From Actinokineospora baliensis (GTDB lineage: Bacteria > Actinomycetota > Actinomycetes > Mycobacteriales > Pseudonocardiaceae): a stretch of DNA of 64,000 nt. The stretch is taken from assembly GCF_016907695.1 (NCBI RefSeq), contig NZ_JAFBCK010000001.1:620001-684000 (forward strand), written 5' to 3'. Positions 10,805 through 20,773 of the stretch are shown here, one piece after another; within the stretch, counting starts at the first letter, position 1; each line of letters begins with the position of its first letter. The notes beneath the pieces were generated by a model. The model was given only the letters and a program-made list of their open reading frames with translations, ran no database searches and had not been told where the DNA came from. Position numbers and translations under genes: made by a program.

Positions 10805-10832
10805 AGGGCCCGGTCGGGATCGACCGGGCCCT
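10805..10832. terminator. Terminator between whiB3 and groEL
   Basis: Perfect 12-base arms (10805-10816, 10821-10832) with a GGAT loop, between the convergent whiB3 (ends 10785) and groEL (ends 10852). Usable in both directions. Confidence 0.8.
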
Positions 10833-10851
10833 CGTCGTTCACGCGATCGGG

Positions 10852-12477
<1,626 letters not shown>

Positions 12478-12512
12478 CTACCTCTCGTTGGTGGCAGCTC
12501 TAGAGACGCCGA

Positions 12513-12548
12513 GCGCCCCGGGTGCCCCGAACGGGGCCGCCGGGGCGC
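12513..12548. other. Stem-loop in groES-groEL spacer
   Basis: Nested inverted repeats: GCGCCCCGG (12513-12521) pairs with CCGGGGCGC (12540-12548), and inside it GCCCCG pairs with CGGGGC (12524-12529 with 12532-12537). It could be a processing or partial termination site that sets the GroES:GroEL ratio. Intercistronic cleavage of groESL mRNA is known in some bacteria; here it is inference. Confidence 0.45.
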
Positions 12549-12564
12549 AGGGTCAGCCGGGGTG

Positions 12565-12858
12565 TCAGTTGATGACAGCCAGCACGTCGCGGGCGGAGAG
12601 GATCAGGTACTCCTCGCCGTTGTACTTGACCTCGGTGCCGCCGTACTTGGAGTAGATGACGACATCGCCGACGGCCACGTCCACCGGGACGCGGTTGCCC
12701 TTGTCATCGATCCGGCCCGGACCCACGGCCAGGACCTTGCCCTCCTGGGGCTTCTCCTTGGCGGTGTCCGGGATGACCAGGCCGGAGGCGGTCGTCGCCT
12801 CGGCCTCGCTCGCCTGGACGACGATCTTGTCCTCGAGCGGCTTGATGTTCACGCTCAC
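12565..12858 (-). CDS. groES: Co-chaperonin GroES
   Basis: 97 residues, usual length. [15 protein letters not shown] start, mobile loop [20 protein letters not shown] (about 19-38), and the roof/core [27 protein letters not shown] 12858 is chosen because it gives the exact family N-terminus and lies downstream of GGAGG (12868-12872). The open frame to 12984 belongs to the leader that contains the CIRCE operator. Confidence 0.95.
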   Translation of the reverse strand: MSVNIKPLEDKIVVQASEAEATTASGLVIPDTAKEKPQEGKVLAVGPGRIDDKGNRVPVDVAVGDVVIYSKYGGTEVKYNGEEYLILSARDVLAVIN

Positions 12859-12984
12859 CGCTGTGACCTCCACGGGTCGTCGAAAGCGTTGGCAGGTACA
12901 AGAGCGCGACTCCCGAGGAGCCACGCCCACGGCTCCTGCCACCCCGCCGTCGCGGGGGTCGGGGCGGTACTTGGCGCCGTGCAA

Positions 12985-13011
12985 CTAGCACTCTACCCAC
13001 GCGACTGCTAA
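12985..13011. promoter_or_regulatory. CIRCE operator (HrcA site) of groES-groEL1
   Basis: CTAGCACTC-N9-GACTGCTAA, against the consensus TTAGCACTC-N9-GAGTGCTAA: two departures in 18 positions and the exact 9-base spacer. Located 127 bases before groES. On the minus strand a -35-like TTGCAG (13014-13019) and a -10-like TAGAGT (12990-12995), 18 bases apart, place the operator directly over the promoter, fitting HrcA repression relieved by heat. Confidence 0.85.
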
Positions 13012-13077
13012 GCCTGCAACGACCCCCACGTGTGACATGGGAACGTGGCCTGACCAGCCCGGTTCTGGTAGAGCGGC

Positions 13078-13464
13078 TCAGTTCCCGGCCGAACCCGGCT
13101 CGACCCGGGTCCGGGGGGCCGCGACCAGCCCGGCGACATCCGCGCCGATGAGCTCCAGGACCCCTTTGCCCGCCGCGACACCTTCCGGCGGTAGCGCCAC
13201 GAGTGCCCACCACCGCACTGTTCAGCCGCTCACGCCACTGCCGCGGTGGGATCGAGGCCCTTCCCCCGCGCAGGAGCCCTCGATGTCGTCGCCCAACACC
13301 TCGCGAGTTCCTCCCGCCCCGCGTCGTTGAGCGAGTAGAACGGACGGCCGTTTCGCCACCCGGACGAGCCCGTCGCGCTCCAGCCGCAGCAGGATCGTGT
13401 ACACCGTCCCCTCGACGTCGGCGAAGCCGAGTTCGTTGAGCAGCCGGGTGATCGCGTACCCCTA
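13078..13464 (-). pseudogene. Decayed PadR-type regulator and adjacent fragment
   Basis: Reading the minus strand from 13464, GYAITRLLNELGFADVEGTV then YTILLRLERDGLVRVAKR is a PadR winged-helix segment, but it begins right after an in-frame TAG with no start and the first helix missing. A frameshift near 13340 moves the homologous continuation (RPFYSLNDAGREELARCW) into another frame that stops at 13230. Downstream, 13078-13221 reads WWALVALPPEGVAAGKG and ELIGADVAGLVAAPRTRVEP, coding-like but without a start; it may be the end of the gene that once followed. Upstream, the GNAT gene takes over on the other strand. Confidence 0.55.
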
Positions 13465-13502
13465 GCGAAATCGAGGAGTGGTCCCGCCGGTCCGCGGCTA
13501 CC

Positions 13503-14003
13503 GTGGACCCTGTGATCAGACCGGCCACCCCCGCCGACTTCGAGCGCCTCCGCGAGATCGAAGTCCTGGCAGGCGCCGCCTTCCGCGACGTGGGCATGCC
13601 CGAAATAGCCGACGACGACCCACCGTCGATCGAGGAGTTGGCGGAGTTCACCGCGGACGGCCGCGCCTGGGTAGCCGAGTACCACGGCCGGGTCGTCGGC
13701 TACCTGCAGGCAGAAGTGGTGGACGGCTACGCCCACATCGCCCAAGTAAGCACCGACCCCGCCGTCAGGGGCCGGGGCCTGGGCCGGGCTTTGGTGGACC
13801 ACCTGGAAGCCTGGGCCCGCGACCGCGGCCTAGAAGCCCTGACCCTAACCACATTCCGCGAAGTCCCATGGAACGCGCCCTACTACGAACGCATCGGCTT
13901 CCGCCCTATAGAGCCAACCCCCGCCCTCCAGACCATCATCGACCGCGAAACCCTCTTGGGCCTAGACCCCACCAAACGCACCTGCATGCGCCGCGACATC
14001 TAG
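13503..14003 (+). CDS. GNAT family N-acetyltransferase
   Basis: 166 residues. Acetyl-CoA binding motif A is QVSTDPAVRGRGLGRALVDH (R/Q-x-x-G-x-G/A as RGRGLG, about residues 89-94), followed by motif B NAPYYERIGFRP. Start GTG 13503; GTG 13512 (VIRPATPADF) is an alternative. The last ~150 bases use more A/T-ending codons than neighbours and run up to the repeat arm at 14115, hinting at recent rearrangement on this side. Substrate unknown. Confidence 0.75.
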   Translation: MDPVIRPATPADFERLREIEVLAGAAFRDVGMPEIADDDPPSIEELAEFTADGRAWVAEYHGRVVGYLQAEVVDGYAHIAQVSTDPAVRGRGLGRALVDHLEAWARDRGLEALTLTTFREVPWNAPYYERIGFRPIEPTPALQTIIDRETLLGLDPTKRTCMRRDI

Positions 14004-14154
14004 CGCTGGGACGGCCATCTCTAAGTACCGGTGGCGAGGCCGAAATCGCCCATGGCGCGCGTCCACCCCTGCCCCTCCCGGGGCGGCAAGACTGCGTTGA
14101 GCAGCCTGAGCACTCCCCACCCATTCGGCCACAGGCCGCCCCCCTGGCGGACAA

Positions 14155-14260
14155 CAGACCCCGCCCACCCAGGGGGCCACCCACTTCCAGCCTAGTCGAT
14201 TCCGTTGCTTGTCAAGGGGGTTCGGCGGGAGCTGTGGACCAACGAGCGCATTGTGGATAG
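14155..14260 (-). repeat. Repeat copy A1
   Basis: In repeat orientation: TATCCACA (14252-14259), a second TCCACA word (14233-14240, GGTCCACA), TTGACA (14210-14215), CGGAATCGACTAGGCTGGAA, then GGGTGGGCGGGGTCTG. The most diverged of the six copies. Confidence 0.75.
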
Positions 14261-14470
14261 TCATCGACAGGCGCCAGCCAAGGCGCAGAACCGCCAAGCC
14301 CACTCGCATTCGGCGTGACGTTCCGTGGAGGCAGCGAGGCCGTAGTCGCTTGCGGTGCACACCAACGCGCCCCTAGCCGCCCGCTGTGGCGAAGACCGCT
14401 TCCCCAGCGTGCCACTCGGCGGCCCAGGAGATTACGACTTTTCAACCGAGGCCGCACCCCCACCCGACGG

Positions 14471-14577
14471 CAGACCCCGCCCACCCAGGGGGGCCACCCA
14501 CTTCCAGCGTAGTCGATTCCGGTGCCTGTCAAGGGGGTCCGGTGGGAGCTGTGGATAGACGAGGGCATTGTGGACAG
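14471..14577 (-). repeat. Repeat copy A2
   Basis: In repeat orientation: TGTCCACA (14569-14576), TATCCACA (14550-14557), 19 bases apart, then TTGACAGG, CGGAATCGACTACGCTGGAA and the G-rich GTGGGCGGGGTCTG end. Confidence 0.8.
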
Positions 14578-14710
14578 TCATCGACCGGGACGCCTCGTGG
14601 ACCAGACCCGTCAAGAGCACCTTCATGCGCACGCGAAACCCAGCGCTGAATCCGGCTTGAGGGCGCCGAGAGTGTGAAGAATCGGCCGAAGGCCGCACCC
14701 CGACGGACAA

Positions 14711-14817
14711 CAGACCCCGCCCACCCAGGGGGACCACCCACTTCCAGCCTAGTCGAATCCGGTGCCTGTCAAGAGGGTTCGGTGGGGGCTGTGGACAGAA
14801 GAGGGGATTGTGGACAG
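14711..14817 (-). repeat. Repeat copy A3
   Basis: In repeat orientation: two TGTCCACA words (14809-14816 and 14790-14797), TTGACAGG, CGGATTCGACTAGGCTGGAA, then the G-rich end. The copy nearest to phoD, 77 bases past the phoD stop side. Confidence 0.8.
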
Positions 14818-14893
14818 TCGAGGTGGGGGTCGCGGAAGTCGCAGGGGGCAGATGTGTGATGGCCCCTCTCAACCGAGAGGGGCCACCGAAGGA

Positions 14894-16426
14894 TCAGGCT
14901 TGGTGCAGGGTGTGGCCTCGGTCTTCGACGACGAAGGTTGCGGCTGTGGTGGCTTCGGCGCCCGCGGTGCGCACGTGGGGGAGGACTCGGAAGTCTGCTC
15001 GGAGTTCCTTGGCGGTGATTCGGGTGCGGACGTAGCCGCGGCGGTTCTTGTAGAACTTGAGGTGGGGGTTCTCGGCGAGGACGGTCGCGTTGGTGTCTTC
15101 GCCGCCGTCGCCGGTGGAGGTGATGGAGGTGGTGACCAGTTCGACGGCGACGTTGCGGGACTCGGGGTTGTCGAAGTTCTCCTTGACGTCCCCGGCCCAG
15201 TGGCGGTGCACGTCACCGGTCAGCACGACGCCGTTGCGCGCGGTCGCCAGGCCAGCGGCGACCTTGTCCCGGCTGGCCTTGTACCCGTCCCACGCGTCCA
15301 TGCTGAAGCCCTGCTTCTCGCCGGCGGTCAGGTCCCGCTGCGCGAAGAACACCTGCTGCCCGAGCACGTCCCACCGCGCCCGCGACGTGCGCAGCCCGTC
15401 GAGCAGCCACCGCTCCTGCGCCGCGCCGGTGAGCGTGCGGGCCGCGTCGAGGCGGTCGGCGCAGTCGACCTTGGTGCCGTCGCCGCAGGCCTGGTCGGTG
15501 CGGTACTGGCGGGTGTCGAGCATGTGGAAGTTGGCCAGCGCGCCCCACCGGACCCGGCGGAACAGCTGCATGTCCTGCCCGCGCGGCCGGGCGGTGCGGC
15601 GCAGCGGCATGTTCTCGTAGTACGCCTGGAACGCGGCGGCGCGGCGGGCGGGGAACTCGGGGTCCGGCGCCTCGGGCACGTCGTCGGCCCAGTTGTTCTC
15701 GACCTCATGGTCGTCGAAGACGATCAGCCAGGGGGCGACCTGGTGCGCGAGCCGCAGGTCGGGGTCGGACTTGTACTGGGCGTGGCGCAGCCGGTAGTCG
15801 GCGATGGTGCGGGTCTCCGGTCCGACGACCGCGCGCACGTCGGCGGCCTTGCCCGCGTACTCGTACTGGTAGTCGCCCAGGTGCAGCACCAGGTCGGGGT
15901 GGTCCTCGGCGAGGCGGCGGTAGGCGGTGAAGAAGCCCTCGCCGAAGTGCGAGCAGGAGGCGAAGGACATGGTCAGCGCGCCGGTCAGCGAGTGCGGCGC
16001 CGGGGCGGTGCGGGTGCGGCCGGTCTCGGACACGTGCTCCTGCACCCGGAAGCGGTAGAAGTACTCGGCGCCGGGGCGCAGTCCGGCCAGTTCGACGTGC
16101 ACGCTGTGCGCGGACTCCGGCCGGGCCCACTCGACGCCGGTGCGCACCACGTGGCGGAACCGCTCGTCCGCCGCGACCTGCCACAACACCGGCAGCGTGC
16201 GGTTGGGCATGCCGCCGAGGCCGTCGAGGGCGAGCGGGTCCTGGGCGAGACGCGTCCACAGCACGACGCCGTCGGCGGACGGGTCACCGGAGGCGACGCC
16301 GAGGGTGAACGGGTAGGTGAGGGTGCGGTCGGGCGCGGCCAGCGCGGGCGTACCGACGCCGACCGCGACGAGGCCCGCGGCGGCAGCGCCGCCGAGCAGC
16401 ACGGACCGGCGGTTGGGAGTGTTCAT
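14894..16426 (-). CDS. phoD: PhoD-family alkaline phosphatase, Tat-exported
   Basis: 510 residues. Secreted phosphodiesterase/monoesterase of the PhoD family, which hydrolyses organic phosphates outside the cell with Ca/Fe cofactors. Twin-arginine signal with NRRSVLLGGAAAAGLVAV (residues 5-22) and Ala-rich cleavage region ending near residue 31. N-terminal PhoD domain (YPFTLGVASGDPSADGVVLW, about 38-57), then the metallophosphatase core MSFASCSHFGEGFF, LHLGDYQYEY, FDDHEVENNW and VLTGDVHRHW, which contain the metal ligands (Cys, Asp, Asn, His). Full length. Divergent from patatin, and the pair is enclosed by the inverted repeat arms. Confidence 0.88.
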   Translation of the reverse strand: MNTPNRRSVLLGGAAAAGLVAVGVGTPALAAPDRTLTYPFTLGVASGDPSADGVVLWTRLAQDPLALDGLGGMPNRTLPVLWQVAADERFRHVVRTGVEWARPESAHSVHVELAGLRPGAEYFYRFRVQEHVSETGRTRTAPAPHSLTGALTMSFASCSHFGEGFFTAYRRLAEDHPDLVLHLGDYQYEYAGKAADVRAVVGPETRTIADYRLRHAQYKSDPDLRLAHQVAPWLIVFDDHEVENNWADDVPEAPDPEFPARRAAAFQAYYENMPLRRTARPRGQDMQLFRRVRWGALANFHMLDTRQYRTDQACGDGTKVDCADRLDAARTLTGAAQERWLLDGLRTSRARWDVLGQQVFFAQRDLTAGEKQGFSMDAWDGYKASRDKVAAGLATARNGVVLTGDVHRHWAGDVKENFDNPESRNVAVELVTTSITSTGDGGEDTNATVLAENPHLKFYKNRRGYVRTRITAKELRADFRVLPHVRTAGAEATTAATFVVEDRGHTLHQA

Positions 16427-16569
16427 GTGGTGGGGCCTCCCTGATCAGGTGTTGGCTGGCAGTCACCCTCCTCCGTGGCGGTTTCCCGCGACCCACTTCC
16501 GGATGAGACCTGGGTGATCGCCTGGCATACCCCGGTTGACTTGCCGCCGAAGGGACTAACGTCGACCCG

Positions 16570-17457
16570 GTGCACCCCGTCATCTCGCTGCTGCGCTCCC
16601 GCCTGTCCTCCGGTAGTCGTGCCGACGGCCGCAAGCTCGCCCTCGCCGTGGAGGGCGGGGGCAGCCGAGGCTCGTACTCCGGCGGCATGATCGCGGGTCT
16701 CGACGACTTAGGCCTGACCAGCTGCTTCGACGCCGTCTACGGTGCCTCCGCCGGTGCGCTCAACGGTGCCTGGATGCTCGGCGGTCAAGCGCAGACGGGC
16801 ACCTTCGGCTGGTCGGACCCGGCGATCATGCGGCGGGTGACCAACCCCTGGCGCCTGCGCCGCGTCGTCGACACCGAGCACCTCGTGCAGGTCGTCTACG
16901 AGGCCGTCCCGATGAACTTCGCGGCGATCCTGTCCAACGCCACCACGTTCCACCCGCTCGCCACGGACGCGGCCACCGGGGAGGCGGTGGACCTGCACCC
17001 GTTCTTGAAGGACCAGCGCTCGCTGCAGCTGGCCCTGCGCGCGTCGACGGGTCTACCGATGTTGTCCGGCCGCCCGGTGACCCTGGCGGGCAGGCAGTGG
17101 ATCGACGCGGGATTGGCCGAGGCGATCCCGTTCCGCACCGCGATCGCCGACGGCGCGACCGACGTCCTCGTCCTGAGAACCCGCCCCGACGGCTGGGCAG
17201 CCCTACCCCCCTCGAGAGTCGAAACCGCCGTCGTCTCCCGCTACCTCCGCCGAGTCGCCCCCGGCGCCCTGACGAGCTGGCAATCCCGCCACACCCGCCA
17301 ACTCACCGACGACAACGACCTCGCCGCCCACCCCTCCATCCTCCAGATCCGCCCACCCGCCACCGCCCCCGAGGTCCCCCGCCTCACCCGGGACACCCTC
17401 CTGCTCCGCCGAGCAGTACGCCTCGGCCGCGAAGCCGTCCTCGCCGCCCTGACCTGA
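16570..17457 (+). CDS. Patatin-like phospholipase
   Basis: 295 residues. Patatin hydrolase with the oxyanion loop GGGSRGSYSGG (residues 29-39), nucleophile elbow GASAGALNGAW (Ser at about 61) and the dyad Asp in WIDAGLAEAIPF (about 179). No signal peptide or membrane span, so a cytoplasmic or peripherally bound lipid acyl hydrolase. Start GTG 16570 (VHPVISLLRSRL). The 3' third has a shift to CCC/ACC-rich codons similar to the 3' end of the GNAT gene outside arm A. Divergent from phoD over 143 bases. Confidence 0.8.
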   Translation: MHPVISLLRSRLSSGSRADGRKLALAVEGGGSRGSYSGGMIAGLDDLGLTSCFDAVYGASAGALNGAWMLGGQAQTGTFGWSDPAIMRRVTNPWRLRRVVDTEHLVQVVYEAVPMNFAAILSNATTFHPLATDAATGEAVDLHPFLKDQRSLQLALRASTGLPMLSGRPVTLAGRQWIDAGLAEAIPFRTAIADGATDVLVLRTRPDGWAALPPSRVETAVVSRYLRRVAPGALTSWQSRHTRQLTDDNDLAAHPSILQIRPPATAPEVPRLTRDTLLLRRAVRLGREAVLAALT

Positions 17458-17478
17458 GCACGGCCGTTGCGCGGCCCT

Positions 17479-17585
17479 CTATCCACAATGCCTTCTTCTG
17501 TCCACAGCTCTCGCCGAACCCTCTTGACAGGTGCCGGAATCGACTACGCTGGAAGTGGGTGGCCCCCCTGGGTGGGCGGGGTCTG
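17479..17585 (+). repeat. Repeat copy B1
   Basis: TATCCACA (17480-17487), TGTCCACA (17499-17506), TTGACAGGTGCCGGAATCGA then CTACGCTGGAAGTGGGTGG and GGGTGGGCGGGGTCTG. Confidence 0.8.
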
Positions 17586-17719
17586 CCGTCCGCCGGGGGT
17601 GTGGCCTTTGGTTGGTTCTTCGTTCCCCTCGCCGCCCTCTCGCGTCTGATCCAGCGCCAGGTGTCGTAGCGCGGACGGGTTTAGCGGGTCTGAAACCATG
17701 AGGGTCTGCCGGTCGGCGA

Positions 17720-17827
17720 CTGTCCACAATGCCCTCTTCTGTCCACAGGTCCTACCGGATCCTCTTGACAGGTGCCGGATTCGACTAGGCTGGAAGTGGG
17801 TGGTCCCCCTGAGGTGGGCGGGGTCTG
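17720..17827 (+). repeat. Repeat copy B2
   Basis: TGTCCACA at 17721-17728 and 17740-17747, TTGACAGGTGCCGGATTCGA, then CTAGGCTGGAAGTGGGTGG and the G-rich end, with one extra base (GAGGTGGGCGGGG). Confidence 0.8.
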
Positions 17828-18032
17828 CTGTCGGCCAGGAGGGGACGGGGCCGTGGCCGATCTTCACGCCCGGGCCGTTGAGTGGCGCGCCTGAGGAGCA
17901 GTCTTTCACCGCGCCAGGCGAGTAGGGGTGCGTTGGTGCGGCACCGTAGGCGACCACAACCTCGCTGCCTTCACGGAACTCCGTGACGCATGAGGGCGGG
18001 TTTGCGGTCTAAGCAGGCGCGCCGGTCGATGA

Positions 18033-18139
18033 CTGTCCACAATGCTCTCGTTTGTCCACAGCTTCCGCCGAACCCCCTTGACAGGCACCGGAATCGACTA
18101 CGCTGGAAGTGGGTGGCCCCCCTGGGTGGGCGGGGTCTG
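18033..18139 (+). repeat. Repeat copy B3
   Basis: TGTCCACA at 18034-18041 and 18053-18060; the second reads TTGTCCACA, an exact actinobacterial DnaA-box word. Then TTGACAGGCACCGGAATCGA, CTACGCTGGAAGTGGGTGG and GGGTGGGCGGGGTCTG. Confidence 0.8.
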
Positions 18140-18329
18140 CCGTCGGGCGGGTGCGGCCTGTGGCCGGTGGGGCGGGTGGGCGCTACTGCGACAAGCGCCG
18201 GGCTGGTGGGCGAAGGGCCTCGGCTGGGAACGGTGTTCGGCGCGCAGGAGGACGCGCGGGAGGACTGGGGGGATGGTCCGGCCACTGGGGTGGAGGGGTT
18301 CCGCAGGGGTAGGGGAAGCTCTGCGCGTG

Positions 18330-19313
18330 ATGAGTCGGGGTGGTTGGGGTGTTGTGGCGGGGTTGGCCTGCCTGGTGGCTCTCGTCGTGGGTGGGTTGTC
18401 GGTGGTGCCGCAGTGGTTGTACCCGCCTTTGGGGGGTGGGGAGTTGGCGGCGGTGGGCAGTCCTGAGGTTCGGATCCAGTTGCAGCAGGCGCAGGGGCAG
18501 TTGCAGAACGGGGTTCGGTCGACGTTGTTGCAGTTGGCGGCGGGGTTGTTGGTGATCGCTGGGGCGGGGGCTACGTGGCGGCAGGTGGCTGTGGCCAGGG
18601 AGGGGCAGATCACGGAGCGGTTTACGCGGGCTGTGGAGCAGTTGGGCAGCGGGAACGTGGACGTGCGGATCGGTGCGGTGTACGCGTTGGACCGGATCGC
18701 CAAGAACTCGCCGCCGGATCGGGATCGGGTGCAGTTCATTCTGTGCGCCTTCGTGCGCAACCACGCCGCCTGGCACGTGGGGGCTCCGGATGGGCCGGTG
18801 CACCCGACGCCGACGGTCGAGAATCGGCCGTGGTTGCAGGTGACGGCGCCGGATGTCCAGGCGGCGGTGCACGTCGTGGCGCTGTTGCCCAGTGCTGGCA
18901 AGGCGTCGGAGAACCCGCGGATCTACCTGTCGCGGGTTGACCTGCGGGGGCTGCAGCTGTCCCGGGGCGGGTTGGTCGACGCGCAGCTGCGGCACGTCAA
19001 CCTCGCCCGGTGCTGGCTCAAGGGGATCCGGTTGGACGGCAGTGACCTGAAGGGGTCCGACCTGCGCCGGTCCCAGCTCGAACGGGTCAGCTTGGTCGGC
19101 GCGAGCCTGCACCTGGCCCACCTGGCCGAGGCCGACCTCCGCGACGCCGATCTGCGCGGCGCGGACCTGCGCGGCGCCGACCTGACCGGTGCCGTCCTCG
19201 ACGGCGCCAAGCTGGACGGGGTGCGGGCGGACTCGGCGACGACCTGGCCGAAGGGGTCAGACCGAGGTGGTGGCGACCGGGAGGGCGGGGTCGGTGGTGA
19301 GGTCGAGGGCTGA
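18330..19313 (+). CDS. Membrane-anchored pentapeptide-repeat protein
   Basis: 327 residues. Two membrane spans (about 7-29, [20 protein letters not shown], and about 70-90, [18 protein letters not shown]), then a helical region common in this group ([20 protein letters not shown]) and a C-terminal right-handed beta-helix of A(D/N)LxG pentapeptides ([20 protein letters not shown]). ATG 18330 is chosen after GGGGAAG; upstream frame runs into repeat B3 and is not coding. The last 57 bases overlap the end of tsaD on the other strand. Function of this architecture is unknown. Confidence 0.75.
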   Translation: MSRGGWGVVAGLACLVALVVGGLSVVPQWLYPPLGGGELAAVGSPEVRIQLQQAQGQLQNGVRSTLLQLAAGLLVIAGAGATWRQVAVAREGQITERFTRAVEQLGSGNVDVRIGAVYALDRIAKNSPPDRDRVQFILCAFVRNHAAWHVGAPDGPVHPTPTVENRPWLQVTAPDVQAAVHVVALLPSAGKASENPRIYLSRVDLRGLQLSRGGLVDAQLRHVNLARCWLKGIRLDGSDLKGSDLRRSQLERVSLVGASLHLAHLAEADLRDADLRGADLRGADLTGAVLDGAKLDGVRADSATTWPKGSDRGGGDREGGVGGEVEG

Positions 19314-20300
19314 GGGCTTGACCCCGGCGGCCACCAGGTGGGCGCCGAGGGCGGCGATCATGGCGCCGTTGTCGGTGCAGAGGCGGGGGCGGGGGACGCG
19401 CAGGGTGATCCCGGCGGCGGCGCAGCGTTCCGCGGCGAGCTGCTTGATCCGGGAGTTCGCGGCGACGCCACCGGAGATGACCATGGTGCCGATGCCCAGG
19501 TCGGTCGCCGCGCGGACCGCCTTGGCCGTCAGCACATCCGCAACCGCCTCCTGGAAGGACGCGGCGACGTCGTCGATGGGGACTTCCCCGCCGTCGCGTT
19601 CGCGGGCTTCGACCCAGCGCGCGACGGCTGTCTTGAGGCCGGAGAAGGAGAAGTCGTACTTGGCGTCGCGGGGGCCGGTGAGGCCGCGCGGGAACGCGAT
19701 GGCCGAGCAGTTGCCGCGCTGGGCGGCCTTGTCGATGGGCGGGCCGCCCGGGTAGGGCAGCCCGATCACCCTGGCGACCTTGTCGTAGGCCTCGCCTGCC
19801 GCGTCGTCGATGGTGGAGCCGATCTCGGTGATGCCGCCCGCGAGGTCGTCGACGCGCAGGAGCTGGCTGTGCCCGCCGGAGACCAGCAGGGCCAGCGTCG
19901 GCGACGGCAGCGCGCCGTGTTCCAGGGTGTCGGCGGCGACGTGCCCGGCGAGGTGGTTGACCCCGTAGAGCGGCACCCCCAGCGACAACGCGTACGCCTT
20001 GGCCGCCGACACGCCGACCAGCAGCGCGCCAGCCAGGCCGGGCCCGCAGGTCACCGCGATGGCGTCCACATCGGACAGCGTGAGGCCCGCGACCTCGACC
20101 GCGCGGCGCACGGTCGGGACCATGGCCTCCAGGTGCGCCCGGCTGGCCACCTCGGGCACCACGCCGCCGAACCTGACGTGCTGCTCAACGCTGGAGGCGA
20201 CCTCGTCGGCCAGCAGGTCGACCGCCCCGTCGGGGCCGAGCCGGACGATGCCGACGCCGGTCTCGTCGCAGGAGCTCTCGATGCCCAGGATGATCGTCAC
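19257..20300 (-). CDS. tsaD: tRNA threonylcarbamoyladenosine transferase TsaD
   Basis: 347 residues. Catalytic subunit that transfers the threonylcarbamoyl group to A37 of ANN-decoding tRNAs with TsaB and TsaE. N-terminal [16 protein letters not shown], the metal-binding HLAGH (residues about 111-115, in [13 protein letters not shown]) and SGGHSQLL of the ASKHA fold. Overlaps the rimI stop by 4 bases (20297-20300); convergent overlap with the pentapeptide gene at the 3' end. Confidence 0.95.
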   Translation of the reverse strand: MTIILGIESSCDETGVGIVRLGPDGAVDLLADEVASSVEQHVRFGGVVPEVASRAHLEAMVPTVRRAVEVAGLTLSDVDAIAVTCGPGLAGALLVGVSAAKAYALSLGVPLYGVNHLAGHVAADTLEHGALPSPTLALLVSGGHSQLLRVDDLAGGITEIGSTIDDAAGEAYDKVARVIGLPYPGGPPIDKAAQRGNCSAIAFPRGLTGPRDAKYDFSFSGLKTAVARWVEARERDGGEVPIDDVAASFQEAVADVLTAKAVRAATDLGIGTMVISGGVAANSRIKQLAAERCAAAGITLRVPRPRLCTDNGAMIAALGAHLVAAGVKPSALDLTTDPALPVATTSV

Positions 20301-20773
20301 GTGGTCTCCTGCACCCGCGCGGGTCGGACCATGGTGAACGCGTCCGCGCCGGAGGGTTGGTAGTAGCGGCGGCGTAGGCCGATGGTGGCGAAGCCGTGTG
20401 CCTCGTAGAGGGCGATGGCGGCGGCGTTGTCGGTGCGGACCTCGAGGAACACCTGCGCGCGCTCGTCGTCGGCCCGCTCGAGCAGCGCGCGCAGCAGTGC
20501 CTTGCCGACGCCGCGGCCCTGCCAGACCGGGTCGACGCCGATGTTGTGCACGCTGGCCTCCATGTCGCCGGGCGCTCCGGCCAGCGACAGGCCCGCGTAG
20601 CCGATCAGCAGCTCACCGGTGTGCGCGCCGACGTAGAAGTGCCCCCAGTCCAGTTCGGCGGCGAAGGCGGACTCGCTCCACGGGTCGTCGGCGGGGAACA
20701 GGGCGCGCTCCAGTTCGGCGCAGCGGCGCAGGTCGGCGCGGCGCAGCGGCTCGATCCGGACCGGCTCGGTCAT
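20297..20773 (-). CDS. rimI: Ribosomal protein S18-alanine N-acetyltransferase RimI
   Basis: 158 residues, GNAT fold. Acetyl-CoA loop [20 protein letters not shown] (Q/R-x-x-G-x-G as QGRGVG) and the RimI-type C-terminal [20 protein letters not shown]. Lies between tsaB and tsaD with 4-base overlaps on both sides, the classic actinobacterial tsaB-rimI-tsaD operon. Acts on the N-terminal Ala of S18 by family assignment. Confidence 0.9.
   Translation of the reverse strand: MTEPVRIEPLRRADLRRCAELERALFPADDPWSESAFAAELDWGHFYVGAHTGELLIGYAGLSLAGAPGDMEASVHNIGVDPVWQGRGVGKALLRALLERADDERAQVFLEVRTDNAAAIALYEAHGFATIGLRRRYYQPSGADAFTMVRPARVQETT

Larger units (their letters stand above)
14115..14820 (-). repeat. 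Arm A of inverted duplication, three repeat copies
   Basis: About 0.7 kb without a credible gene inside the 890-base space between the GNAT gene and phoD. It holds three minus-oriented copies of a ~107 bp repeat (starting 14155, 14471, 14711; steps 316 and 240). Sequence between the copies is also similar to that in arm B: in repeat orientation both share GCGGCCTGTGGCCG after the outermost copy and related GTTGGTG, CTCGCTGCCT and GGTCGATGACT words before it. Arm B is its inverted, diverged counterpart on the far side of phoD/patatin. Short open frames across it change frame from copy to copy. Confidence 0.75.
17479..18175 (+). repeat. Arm B of inverted duplication, three repeat copies
   Basis: Counterpart of arm A in opposite orientation, occupying most of the 872 bases between patatin and the pentapeptide-repeat gene. 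Three plus-oriented copies start at 17479, 17720 and 18033 (steps 241 and 313, mirroring 240 and 316 of arm A). Spacers are recognisably homologous between arms. The remainder to 18329 shows no gene. Confidence 0.75.

Noticed and set aside
17467..17649. A repeat-encoded peptide family (for example HSSRRTLLTGAGIDYAGSGW) in copies B1 and A2
   Set aside because: Copies A3 and B2 read in other frames or lose the frame after a one-base insertion, so the DNA, not the protein, is conserved.
14155..18139. CRISPR array
   Set aside because: Repeats are ~107 bp with 130-210 bp spacers that are themselves homologous between arms, occur in two orientations and have no cas genes; not CRISPR-like.
18042..18329. 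N-terminal extension of the pentapeptide-repeat protein into repeat B3
   Set aside because: Residues there are encoded by repeat DNA and are Arg/Trp/Gly low complexity; the family-like part begins with the membrane span after ATG 18330.
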